64,000 nucleotides of DNA, taken from assembly GCA_038882715.1 (NCBI GenBank), contig JAVZNR010000005.1, positions 60,719 to 124,718 on the forward strand. The letters are read 5' to 3'. The position numbers and the translations under genes were made by a program. Source of the DNA: Candidatus Bathyarchaeia archaeon. GTDB taxonomy: Archaea > Thermoproteota > Bathyarchaeia > Bathyarchaeales > DTEX01. Below, piece by piece: positions 37,270-46,327 of the stretch. The stretch's first letter is position 1. Each line of letters begins with the position of its first letter. The notes below the pieces were generated by a model. It worked only from the letters and a program-made list of their open reading frames with translations, made no database searches and was not told the DNA's origin.

Positions 37270-37554
37270 ATGTTGAGTAAAGATCAAGCGATAGGCGTGA
37301 TGCTTCTAATAGCTGGAGTTCTAGGCATAGTTATTTACGGCTGGCTTGTCTTCTTAACAGAATGGTCTATGCTCGTCCTTCAATTAACTGGCTTCATAGC
37401 CGTAGCCACGATACTGGCAATATTCTCATGGATAGGCTATACTCTCGCAACAACCCCTCCACCCAAACCAATAGAAGAAATAGAAAAAGAAGTCGAAGAA
37501 GAACTTAAGAAGTCTGAGGGAAAAGATCAAAAGGGTAGGTCCTACTCTAAGTGA
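37270..37554 (+). CDS. Small two-helix membrane protein
   Basis: Protein of 94 residues with two membrane segments (about 7-28 and 34-58), followed by a proline stretch and an acidic helical tail (EEIEKEVEEELKKSE). No family function is known to me. It lies between the first element gene and the broken glycosyltransferase. The reading frame is undamaged. Confidence 0.6.
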   Translation: MLSKDQAIGVMLLIAGVLGIVIYGWLVFLTEWSMLVLQLTGFIAVATILAIFSWIGYTLATTPPPKPIEEIEKEVEEELKKSEGKDQKGRSYSK

Positions 37555-37558
37555 AGCT

Positions 37559-38045
37559 ATGAACCGCTCTATTAAGGTTTCCGTAGTTATTCCTTCACTT
37601 AATGAGAGAGACCATTGGAGAATATATTGAGAAAGTCAAAAATGTTTTTAAACATTATAGTATTGATGGCGAGATAATTGTCTCCGATAATTCTAGCGAT
37701 GAAACTCCTGAGATTGCTAGGTCTTTGGGGCTAAAGTTGTTACCCCTGATAGGAGGGGTCATGGCTATGCTTACCTATATGGGTTTAAGTATGCTAGTGG
37801 CGATATTCTGATTCTGGGGGATGCTGATGGAACATATGACTTCTCTGAAATGCTCAAGCTTTTAGAGCCAATATTGAGAGGTGAAGCCGACTTAGTTGTT
37901 GGAAGCCGGTTTAAGGGTAGAATTGAGAAGGGGGCTATGCCCTGGCTTCACAGATATATTGGCAATCCAATTTTAACGTTTATTCTCAATCTACTTTTTA
38001 AGGCTGGTGTTAGCGATGCTCATTGTGGTTTCAGGGCTATTTCTA
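37559..38045 (+). pseudogene. Broken family 2 glycosyltransferase (DPM1-like), two frameshifts and lost C-terminus
   Basis: Three frames together read like a polyprenyl-phosphate sugar transferase: KVSVVIPSLNE from the ATG at 37559, then ETIGEYIEKVKNVF...IIVSDNSSDET in a second frame, then [17 protein letters not shown]...GDADGTYDF and HCGFRAI in a third. The first shift falls in the GAGAGAG run near 37605, the second near 37730. After HCGFRAI (about 38035) similarity stops and the sequence turns into a different glycosyltransferase. This is a dead gene, fused by deletion to its neighbour. Confidence 0.8.
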
Positions 38046-38762
38046 ATGCTGCTCCCTTCTCTCCGGTTTCTCTTTTCAAGCGTCTTGGCTGTGGCCGTAA
38101 TCAGTTTATATATTGTCTTAAGTAAGCTTGCTAACGCTTTAGTTGTTCATGCCGAAGTTTTCAGAGAATGGTTAAATGAGTGGGGTATCAGAAATGTGCA
38201 TATAATTCCTCATGGAGCCGAAATAAGCGGAAAATATAATGAAATTAAAAAAGAGGATAAGAATGTTATTTTGTGTCTTGGTACAATTGCTCCTAGAAAA
38301 GGCATTGAAACATTACTTCAAGCTGTTTTACTGGTAAAGGAAAAATTAAAAGAAAAAAATATTGTGACTATTATTGCTGGTCCAACGCCGTCTGTTTTAG
38401 GCGATGGTGAATACTTGGCTAAAATTGCTCAATTATGTAGCAACATGCGGGATATAGTTATGCTTCGCGGATATTTAGCGGATATAGAGGTGGAGAAACT
38501 GCTTAAAAGAACCCTATTAATGTGCCTTCCATATCCTGTTTCTATTGCTGCCTCAGGACCACTTATGATAGCTATTGGAAGGGGGATTCCTGTAATCACT
38601 AGCTCCACACCCTATTTTATTGAGGTTCTAGGTGAAGATTATCCGTTAATGTTTAAACCGGGCGATGTAGTCTCGCTCGCAAAATTACTTGAAGCTGTTC
38701 TTGAAAACGATCTCTTGATCTCAAGAGCGCTCTCTAGAATAAATTCCATAAATTCCAAATGA
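38046..38762 (+). pseudogene. N-terminally truncated GT4-type (group 1) glycosyltransferase
   Basis: The C-terminal GT-B domain is clear: ALVVHAEVFREWL, IIPHGAEISG, LCLGTIAPRKGIETLLQA and the sugar-nucleotide region MCLPYPVSIAASGPLMIAIGRGIPVI. About the first 130 residues (acceptor domain) are missing; upstream sequence belongs to the broken GT2. The frame itself is open from 38007, so a shortened protein could be made but should be inactive. The junction lies at about 38040. Confidence 0.75.
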
Positions 38763-38763
38763 A

Positions 38764-39198
38764 GTGGAATTTATGGAACTAAGTGAAATCTCTAGATTAA
38801 TAAAAAACCAAGGTAGAACGGTTCTTATTGGTGCAACGTATTACGATCAAATAGTCATTAGAGGATTAGCCGGAATTTTTGTTGATTTTGGAGATTGTAA
38901 CGAAATTTTAGTAGATATCCTAACAAAAACTGAGCTCAAGTATGCGATCATTAAGAGGGGAGCGATGTCGCAAAGAGATATTCTTCGTTTGGTTTCTCTG
39001 GGCTTCAAATTTATATATAATGGTTCAGAGATGCTGCTGGCTCATTTAGAAACACAATCATTTAATGATAATTTTGACAACCCGTACTATAAACTCAGGT
39101 TTAAAATGAAACATGAATACTCACGAATATGGTTTTTAGTCATAGCGAAGGGCGCAACTATAATAAATGGTACAGTAAAAATAGATAAATCTTCATAA
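38764..39198 (+). CDS. Hypothetical protein of the glycan island, possibly truncated
   Basis: Unrecognised 144-residue protein, AT-rich and without membrane segments. It starts directly after the truncated GT4 gene (GTG 38764 or ATG 38773). The short open frame just downstream (39203-39364) may be its original C-terminal part after a lesion. In view of the damage all around, it could be non-functional. Confidence 0.4.
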   Translation: MEFMELSEISRLIKNQGRTVLIGATYYDQIVIRGLAGIFVDFGDCNEILVDILTKTELKYAIIKRGAMSQRDILRLVSLGFKFIYNGSEMLLAHLETQSFNDNFDNPYYKLRFKMKHEYSRIWFLVIAKGATIINGTVKIDKSS

Positions 39199-39202
39199 GC
39201 AA

Positions 39203-39364
39203 ATGGTAATTCAAGGTGAAATTAAATTCTCCACAGTACTTTATCTTCCTCATTCTGGACGCATAATGCAAAATTATTGTTTAAGGGGAAAGTTAATTGT
39301 AACTCCTTTATATGCAGATAATCTTTCAGGCTACTGTATCTTTAATATCCAAAGTCTATATTAA
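39203..39364 (+). CDS. Short open frame, possible fragment of the preceding gene
   Basis: An ATG-started frame of 53 codons (beginning MVIQGEIKFSTV and containing VTPLYADNLSGYC) that begins five bases after the stop of the 38764 gene. It has the same AT-rich composition. It may be the detached end of that gene rather than an independent small gene. No function is recognised. Confidence 0.3.
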   Translation: MVIQGEIKFSTVLYLPHSGRIMQNYCLRGKLIVTPLYADNLSGYCIFNIQSLY

Positions 39365-39461
39365 GTCAAAAAATAAATGTTGATCTTCTTCTCGTTGATA
39401 ATCTAGTGATTTTCTATTAAAATGTTTAAGAGCGCTAAATCTTATTAGACGGGCTTCCCTT

Positions 39462-40292
39462 TTGGATGGAGTGAATGAAAATATGGATGCCAGATTGCAG
39501 GGAATGAGTGTTGCCGCAGTCGTCGTAACCTATAACAGGAAGGAAATATTACGGGAATGTTTGTTAGCATTATTATCTCAAACGAAACGCATAAATGAAA
39601 TTATTGTTATTGATGGCCCAAGTACAGACGGCACAACGGAGATGGTTAAAGAAGTGGAGGTGCTGGTGGATTTTATGAAGGGATGAAGGTTGCATATAAA
39701 AGAGGATATGATTGGATCTGGATGATGGACGATGATGCGATACCTGAGAACGACACATTAGAAAAACTATTATTGGCTGTAGGCGACAGTTCAGATGTAA
39801 TAGCGCGGCCAGCGCTCACGAATAATCCTAATCAGTTTACTCCTTGGTTTGCAGGTGGAATTTTCTCACGAAGCGTGATATCACGTATAGGGTTGCCGTG
39901 GCGAGAACTATTTATTCATTGGGATGACGTGGAGTATGCCATGAGAGCCGAGAAGAACGGTATAAAAATAGTAAATGTTAAAGATACAAAAATTTACCAC
40001 AAAGATTGGACTTTAAGGGGTCGCTTAAGTAAGAGGGTCTTAGGAAAAACCTTAAGTATTCCATTACACCCGAAGGGAAAGAAATATTATTATATTCAAC
40101 GAAATAAATTTTATGTATTTATGAGACATAAAAAATGGAAGGAATTGTTTCTCTCTCACTTTTATTTTAGTGAAGGATTTGATTATCTATTTGCTCTTCG
40201 GTCAAAAAGAAAAGGTGCTATGCGTACTTAAAGGTACCATAGATTGGTTTTTAGGTAGAACTGGAAAGTCTTGCTGGACGCATAAATCTTAA
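39462..40292 (+). pseudogene. Broken family 2 glycosyltransferase (rhamnosyl/galactofuranosyl-like)
   Basis: The first frame carries VAAVVVTYNRKEILRECL and IIVIDGPSTDGT; after a shift near 39660, the second carries GAGGFYEGM, WMMDDDAIPEND (the DxD metal site), and WDDVEYAMRAEKNG. A third shift near 40232 is needed to reach the usual ending, GTIDWFLGRTGK. Some residues between TEMVKE and GAGGFYE are also missing. At least two frameshifts and a small deletion show that the gene is dead. Confidence 0.75.
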
Positions 40293-40361
40293 AGTATTAC
40301 TCCAGTTTAATATTTGCCTAATCTCGACTCGAAAACGCCAAGATGTATGTGCATTTGTATT

Positions 40362-40970
40362 ATGAGAACTAACAAGGGATTTATGCGTAAAATCTTAATG
40401 AAAAGGTGGTTAACTCTAGATTTTGCTACAACGATTAGGTACACCCATATTATCCACTCTATTTTAAGTATTAAGCATAAGCAGGGTTTCTCCATCTTAG
40501 ATGTTGGTGCTGGCCCAGGATTTTTGGCGGAGGAATTAAGAATGAAAGGGTTTGATATTGTTGTTTCAGATATAAATCCTCAGCAAATGAAAGAGGTAAA
40601 GTCTCTACTAAAAGTTGAGTCGATAGTTCTTGATGCAGCACATTTATGTTTTAAGGATAAAGCCTTTGACATAGTTATATCATCAGATGTCTACGAACAT
40701 TTAGATGAATTTATAGATTGGTATAAGGAACATAATGTGAAATCATTTTCAGATATACGAAAGGTTAAAGATTTGCTTAGTGATAGTTATCGTTATGAAG
40801 TCAAACCTTACCAAGGCATTTTAGCTTTATCTCTTTATGCCATGCTTATTAAACTCAAATTACCCTCTGCTTTTAAATTTTTATTTAACAGTCTTTTTTA
40901 TCTAGTATTTCTCTATCTGGACAAACTACCTCCATTTTACTCCTTTTTATTTACTGTGAATCTGGAATAA
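40362..40970 (+). pseudogene. SAM-dependent methyltransferase with internal deletion
   Basis: Class I methyltransferase fold: motif I SILDVGAGPGFLAEEL, an acidic strand end IVVSDINPQQM, and FDIVISSDVYEHLDEF. Directly after EHLDEF the sequence jumps to DWYKEHN, skipping the region (normally about 30-40 residues with a GGxxxxxxPN-type strand) found in related sugar- or lipid-modifying methyltransferases. The frame stays open, so the deletion is in frame. The start is uncertain: ATG 40362 or 40386. Probably inactive. Confidence 0.5.
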
Positions 40971-40988
40971 TTTAGTTGAGGTGAATTT

Positions 40989-41604
40989 ATGTTAGATGTA
41001 GTAGTTTTAGGTGGCGGATTAGCTGGTGTTCTTTATGGCTTAGAATTTAAAGTAACACATCCTGCTGTGAACATTGCAATACTAGAGAGACAGGAGATTA
41101 CCGGCGGTCTGTTGAGAAGCGAGACAATAAGAGACCATGTATTTGATGTTGGTGGGAGCCATATAATCTTCTCAAGAAATAGGGTAGTTTTAGATAGAAT
41201 GCTTGAGATCCTCAATAGTAGTACTTATGAATTGTTGAGAAAATCCTTCGTAATGATTTCTCATAATCTTATTCCTTATCCTCTTGAAAATAATTTAAAT
41301 ATGCTTCCCCAGGAGGATCGAATTGATGCATTAATATCGTTTCTTGAAGCATGGGATGCAAGAAGGGATCGTATTCCGAAGAATCTAAGTGAGTGGATTT
41401 ATAGTTTCTTCGGTAAGTGGATTGCTGAAAGATATCTTGTTCCCTACAATTTAAAGATTTGGAAGAGGCCGCTAGAAGAAATTGATGTCGACTGGGTGTA
41501 TACGCTGGGTAGATTGCCCATCCCTGACTGGAGAGATGTCGTCAGATCAGCTATGGGTCAACCTACTAGGCTATAAAGAGCAGTTTAAATTCTACTATCC
41601 CAGG
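40989..41604 (+). pseudogene. Truncated UDP-galactopyranose mutase-like FAD protein
   Basis: The N-terminal FAD-binding motif VVVLGGGLAGVLYGLEF and GGLLRSET, FDVGGSHIIFSRN blocks are typical of the UGM / protoporphyrinogen-oxidase-like family (full length about 400 residues). The frame stops at 41576, just after AMGQPTRL; a shift in the next frame restores GYKEQFKFYYP, the expected continuation. At about 41605 the gene is cut and joined to the sugar nucleotidylyltransferase. The C-terminal half of the enzyme is gone. Confidence 0.7.
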
Positions 41605-42627
41605 CTTAGACCCCTAACTTTTACTGGTCCTAAGCAGCTTGTTCCAGTTGCGAATAAGCCTATCTCGCAGTATGTTCTTGAGGATCTTGTTTCAGCCGGC
41701 GTCAAGGATATAGCGATAGTTTTAGGCGAGACCTACCCAGAGCTTGTTAAGGAGCATTATGGTGACGGCTCAAAATTTGGGGCTAAGATAACATATATTT
41801 ATCAGGGTAAGCCCCTTGGAATAGCCCATGCTGTCGCACTGTGCAGGGAGTTTGCGGGAGAGGACAAATTCATCGTTTATTTGGGCGATAACCTCCTGCA
41901 GCATGGGATAAAACCCTACCTAGAGAAGTTTTTGAGTGGAGAGTTAGATGCGATGGTTCTACTGAAGGAGGTGAGGGATCCGATGAGCTTCGGAGTAGCT
42001 AAGTTTGACGAGAGGGGTAACCTCATAGGTTTGGTTGAGAAGCCGAAGAAACCCCCAAGCAACTATGCACTTGTAGGAGTATACTTCCTGACACCAGTTT
42101 TCTTCGAGGTTGCTAAGGATCTTAAGCCCAGCTGGCGTGGGGAACTAGAGATAACGGATGCATTACAAATGATGATCGACCGTAAGCTTAAGGTGTCATA
42201 TGAGGTTGTAAGAGGCTGGTGGATTGATACGGGTAAAAAGGACGATATACTTGAAGCAAACGCACTAATACTGGACGAGAGAATAGAGAGAGACATTCAG
42301 GGAGAAATAATAAACTCTAGAATCGAGGGCAGAGTAAACATTGAAAAGGGTGCGAAAATAGTTAACAGCGTAGTTAGGGGGCCAACCATAATAGGAGAGA
42401 ACAGCAAAGTGGAAGGTAGCTTCATAGGCCCCTACACAAGCATAGGTAAAAACGCGCATATTAAAGACAGCTCCATAGAGTACAGCGTAATATTAGACGG
42501 TGCCGAGATAACAGGAGTAGAGAGGCTTGAAGAAAGCCTAATAGGAAGAAATACGAAAATCAAAAGAGGTGAAGGGAGAAAAATAATAAAACTTCACGTA
42601 GGAGACTACTCAGAAATAAACCTCTAG
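41605..42627 (+). pseudogene. Glucose-1-phosphate thymidylyltransferase-like gene lacking its N-terminal nucleotide loop
   Basis: From RLRPLTFTGPKQLVPVANKP onward it is a normal RmlA-type sugar-phosphate nucleotidylyltransferase with a C-terminal left-handed beta-helix (hexapeptide repeats, about the last 110 residues). YLGDNLL holds the metal-binding Asp, and VEKPKKPP the sugar site. The essential N-terminal block (GGxGTRL) is missing and replaced by the end of the mutase-like gene. The frame is open from 41482, so a chimeric protein could be made, but it lacks the nucleotide loop. Confidence 0.75.
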
Positions 42628-42816
42628 CATCAATATTACTTTAAACCTTTCTCCATTTCTAAGTTCTTCCTTTTCTTAGAGAGATTAAATTTCCTATAGG
42701 CTTCCACGCTATTAGTCTCTTTCCCTTAGTATTTTAAATTCTCTATTGTTAAAGCGATAACCTGACGGCATGATTCTAGCCGTTGCTAGGAAACTTTATG
42801 TATCAGGGGTGATACT

Positions 42817-43914
42817 ATGCTCTTTGATTCCAGACCAAAGGAGCGGTTGGAGGAGCTTTTCGATAGTGAGAAGGAGTTGAAATTGCTTGAAAGGGCAGTT
42901 AGCACACCGATAACTCTGCTTTTAGGTGTTAGACGAGTTGGCAAAACTTCCCTCTTAAAGGCGTTTTTAAACAGCTTAAGAGTACCATACGTGTACTTGG
43001 ATCTGAGGGTTTTGGAGAAGAGCGGATATAGCCGGGCGCAGCTCTACCAAGCTCTCTCAAACTCCATATCTAGTTGCACCTTCAGGTGGAAAAAGATGCT
43101 GGAATTCTTCAAAGGCATAAAGGGTGCGAGTATTTCAGGCTTTAAAATAGAACTCGACTGGAGAGAACGCTCTCTAACCCTAATATCAATTCTAGATAGA
43201 TTAAATAATTACGCACTGGAAACCGATGAAGGCTTTATTGTCATCTCATTTGATGAGGCGCAAATGCTGAGATTTCTGGAGGGCGGCAAGGGTAGAATTG
43301 ACTTTAGAAGAATGCTAGCTTATGCTTACGACAATCTAAGAGACTTAAGGTTTATACTCACCGGTTCTGAGGTTGGGTTATTGCTGAGCTTCCTGAGGCT
43401 TGACGATGCTTCAAGCCCGCTTTATGGCAGATACGTTAGCGTTATAAGGGTTGAAAGATTCCCCCGCGAATCATCCATTGAATTCTTAAAACAGGGCTTT
43501 AAAGAAGTAAATCTAAGTGTGAGCGACGATATACTTGAGGCCATTGTGGATAAGGTTGACGGCATAGTTGGATGGCTAACCTTCTTCGGCTATATGTGTC
43601 TCGAATCCGAAAGCATATCTAAAGAAGTAATAGGGACGGTAACTGAGAAGGCATTAAGGCTTGTTGAAGGCGAACTTGAGGGATTATTTAAAAGATCACG
43701 CCAATACAAGCATTTTCTGAAAGCCATATCCATGGGGGCAAATTCATGGAGCAACATAAAAAGGGCTGTTGAAATATGGATTGGAAGAAGCCTAACAAAC
43801 GCGGAGACAACAAGGTTCTTAAACACGCTAATAAATTTAGGCATCGTGGAGAAAACAAACAGCGAATACAAAATAACAGACCCACTAATAAACGAGTACT
43901 GCAAGAAAATATAA
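42817..43914 (+). CDS. Archaeal AAA-type ATPase (Arch_ATPase family)
   Basis: STAND-like archaeal ATPase of 365 residues. Walker A is seen as GVRRVGKTSLLKAF (about residues 37-50), Walker B as IVISFDEAQML (about 144-154), and a sensor in FILTGSEVGLL. The C-terminal part has a winged-helix-like region (about 290-360) ending ITDPLINEYCKK. Such ATPases are frequent in archaeal accessory regions and often regulate or act with nucleases, but the partner is not known. Unlike its neighbours, the gene is intact. Confidence 0.82.
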   Translation: MLFDSRPKERLEELFDSEKELKLLERAVSTPITLLLGVRRVGKTSLLKAFLNSLRVPYVYLDLRVLEKSGYSRAQLYQALSNSISSCTFRWKKMLEFFKGIKGASISGFKIELDWRERSLTLISILDRLNNYALETDEGFIVISFDEAQMLRFLEGGKGRIDFRRMLAYAYDNLRDLRFILTGSEVGLLLSFLRLDDASSPLYGRYVSVIRVERFPRESSIEFLKQGFKEVNLSVSDDILEAIVDKVDGIVGWLTFFGYMCLESESISKEVIGTVTEKALRLVEGELEGLFKRSRQYKHFLKAISMGANSWSNIKRAVEIWIGRSLTNAETTRFLNTLINLGIVEKTNSEYKITDPLINEYCKKI

Positions 43915-44108
43915 CTACAAACCAATACTCTCCTAAAAGATAGGTTTTAATGATTAGAAAAATCCATTAAACCATCCATACTTTATGGCTTCTACAGCTA
44001 TCGGCTCCCTCTCCCAGCATTATACTGAATTCTCCGGGCTTTAGGGCGATAATCCGATAGCCTAGAAAAGGTGTTCAAGTTTTTAGCATCCCCAACCTTC
44101 AATAACCT

Positions 44109-44420
44109 TCATTTTCTCTCAACCCAATCTATTACGTCCTCAGCAAATATTATAGCCTCCCCAGAAACTCTCTTCGCATAATACTCATTAGGCTACCCTT
44201 TAACCCAAACATTAGGGTACCTTGTCGGCACATAATACTTATCTAAAGTCTTCAGCGGCTTGAACACCTTATCCTCACGTCCAAGCACTCTCTCAACAGC
44301 GTAAGAAGCCCTAAAGACTATACCCCGTATTATGGCATCCCTAAACCTCTAAGTAAAGCTTTCACAACAAACTCAGCGGCCTGCTGAAACTTAAAAACAA
44401 GCTAATTATAATCGCCCTTG
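44109..44420 (-). pseudogene. Decayed HEPN-domain protein gene
   Basis: The 730-base gap 43915-44645 holds, on the minus strand, the remains of a HEPN protein: FKFQQAAEFVVKALLRGLG, then after a stop and a shift ASYAVERVLGREDKV, LDKYYVPTRYPN, an in-frame TAG, and AIIFAEDVIDWVERK ending at 44109. At least two in-frame stops and one frameshift are present. HEPN proteins are RNases or partners of nucleotidyltransferases in toxin-antitoxin pairs. The rest of the gap shows nothing else I can support. Confidence 0.65.
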
Positions 44421-44645
44421 AGACTCTAGACTCCAAATCCTCTTACTCTAAAGAGAAGTCACCTCACATATTCACCTTTTTATCCTATCATCACCTATAA
44501 ACTAAGAGCAATCAAAGAGATGAAAGGTATCTCCCTTCTATAAGGAGATAAAGAAGAGTAGGGCTTTAAGAATGCTAGATTCGATTTAAGAAACAAATAT
44601 ATGGGAGATACTAGCAAGCTTCTAATTGAATAGTGTGGGCATCTA

Positions 44646-45404
44646 ATGGAGATTGGTGAGCTTAAATCTAAAATTTTTGCTTTACTAAGGGAAGATGAGG
44701 AGTTCCGCTATGCGGTAGCGGGCTTGCTTGGGCTTGATGAAATACTCCGCAGGCTTGATAGGCATGAGACTGAGCTAGCCAAGCTTAGAGAAGACATGAA
44801 TAAATTGAGGGCTGATATGATTGAGGGCTTTAAGCGCCATGACGAAGAGATTACAAGATTAAGGGAGGATATGATTGCTGGGTTTAAGAGACACGATGAG
44901 GAGATTGCCAAAGTTTGGGGCGAAATCGTTAGGCTCAGAGAAGATATGGTTGCAGGTTTTAAGAGACATGATGAGGAGCTCATTAAGCTTAGGGCTGATA
45001 TGATTGAGGGCTTCAACCTGCTTAGGAGGCATATTGATGCATTAGGCGCTAGATGGGGCATTATAAGCGAGAAGGCGTTTAGGGAGGGGCTTAGGGGAAT
45101 AATTGAGAAGGAGCTTGGCTTAAGAGTTGAGAAGTGGGTTAAGTGGGATGGTGAAGGCTACGTTTTCGGGCACCCATGCACAATAGATGTAGATGTAGCG
45201 GTACACGACGATAGAATTATTCTCATCGAGGTCAAGTCACATGTTAGCCGAGCGGACGCCCACGCCTTCAAGCGCAAGGCCGAATTCTACGAGAAAGCTG
45301 AGGGCAGAAGACCCTCTAGACTGATAATTGTGACGCCATACGCTGACGAGGACGCTTTAGAAACAGCCAAACAATTCCAAATAGAAGTTTACATGGGGGT
45401 CTAA
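44646..45404 (+). CDS. DUF3782-like PD-(D/E)XK protein with repeated coiled coil
   Basis: Protein of 252 residues. The first half (about 45-125) is a coiled coil built of near-identical units such as LREDMIAGFKRHDEE, repeated about four times with variation. The second half has a nuclease-like core: TIDVDVAVHDDRIILIEVKSHV (about residues 181-202), matching the D...ExK pattern of the PD-(D/E)XK fold. Families of this type are common in archaea and cyanobacteria with unknown targets. The repeats may expand or shrink by recombination. Confidence 0.75.
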   Translation: MEIGELKSKIFALLREDEEFRYAVAGLLGLDEILRRLDRHETELAKLREDMNKLRADMIEGFKRHDEEITRLREDMIAGFKRHDEEIAKVWGEIVRLREDMVAGFKRHDEELIKLRADMIEGFNLLRRHIDALGARWGIISEKAFREGLRGIIEKELGLRVEKWVKWDGEGYVFGHPCTIDVDVAVHDDRIILIEVKSHVSRADAHAFKRKAEFYEKAEGRRPSRLIIVTPYADEDALETAKQFQIEVYMGV

Positions 45405-45425
45405 TAAAGCAGTTAACCTAAATTA

Positions 45426-46217
45426 CTATGGCTTAACTAGGTATTTGAGTTTGCTTTTATAGGTTGGGTCTGGGCCGTATTCATCCATAATTTTGTTGGC
45501 TGCTTCCTCAAAGCTTAGACCCTTCTTGTAGACGGCTTCTATAAGTTTTAACGTTATCTCATCTGTGTAGTTTAGGTCTACGTATCCGTCCCAGGCTACT
45601 ATGGCCCTAACACCCCTTTCAAATAATCTATTTATCGCATGCTCTGAATTTGTCCCATTACAGCCCATCAATATTATGATTGAGCCGCTTAACCCGCCCT
45701 GGTTCATGTAACCTAGCAGGTCGGCCCTAAGCGTGAAATATGCTTCACCCTCAAATGTTATGCCCTCCCTAACGGCGCCTGTTCTACGCTCCTCATCGAA
45801 CCTCGCCTCATACTCGGTCTCATTGAACCTCTCGGCGCTGAAGAGGTATAGGAAGCCGTATTTAGGGTCCATTGCGCTGTGAAGCCTAAGAATTAGAAGC
45901 CCATAACCGCCGATCCCCCTAAGCAAATCTATAGTAACATTCCCACCCTCATAGATGTCAACCCTTAAGCCAGCCCCCTCCAACAAATCCTTAACGCCCT
46001 GAGTAAACGATGGGTTAGGCCTAGTAAACCCTATGCCATCAACGATAGCGGCCCTAAACATATCGACAGAGGGGGATGCGGGAGAACCGCTATCTCTATT
46101 GCTGGGGGTCAACCTGGAGCAGAGCAGAGTTATGGCGAGAATCAGGGATAGTATAAGTGCAACCTTCACAATAGTAAGCCATCTCCCACTTATTCCCCTA
46201 GCGCCCCTCACACCCAA
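45426..46217 (-). CDS. Membrane-anchored extracytoplasmic protein with caspase-like (clan CD) His/Cys pattern
   Basis: Protein of 263 residues. A membrane segment at about residues 14-33 precedes an extracytoplasmic domain. Two motifs resemble the clan CD fold: LLILRLHSAMD (hydrophobic strand ending in His) and IIILMGCNGT (strand ending in Cys), followed by RGVRAIVAWDG. The C-terminus has YGPDPTYKSKLKYL. The order and spacing fit caspase/gingipain/CHAT-like cysteine peptidases, but no database check was possible, so this remains a hypothesis. An alternative is a non-enzymatic member of the fold. The frame is intact. Confidence 0.45.
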   Translation of the reverse strand: MGVRGARGISGRWLTIVKVALILSLILAITLLCSRLTPSNRDSGSPASPSVDMFRAAIVDGIGFTRPNPSFTQGVKDLLEGAGLRVDIYEGGNVTIDLLRGIGGYGLLILRLHSAMDPKYGFLYLFSAERFNETEYEARFDEERRTGAVREGITFEGEAYFTLRADLLGYMNQGGLSGSIIILMGCNGTNSEHAINRLFERGVRAIVAWDGYVDLNYTDEITLKLIEAVYKKGLSFEEAANKIMDEYGPDPTYKSKLKYLVKP

Positions 46218-46327
46218 AGATAACTCCTCAACTCTTAAATTGTTAGATTCTCTAAATAATCTATGACTATGCTATACATATTCCTAATCTTAAAAAATTA
46301 AAGAAAGAAGATAAGAGGGTTGAGAGA

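Noticed and set aside
37559..38045. Programmed frameshifting in the GT2 gene.
   Set aside because: Two shifts plus a lost C-terminus and similar damage in all neighbours indicate decay, not recoding.
44780..45020. The tandem coding repeats were considered as a CRISPR array or a diversity-generating target.
   Set aside because: The units are contiguous and coding without spacers, and no cas gene or reverse transcriptase is present.
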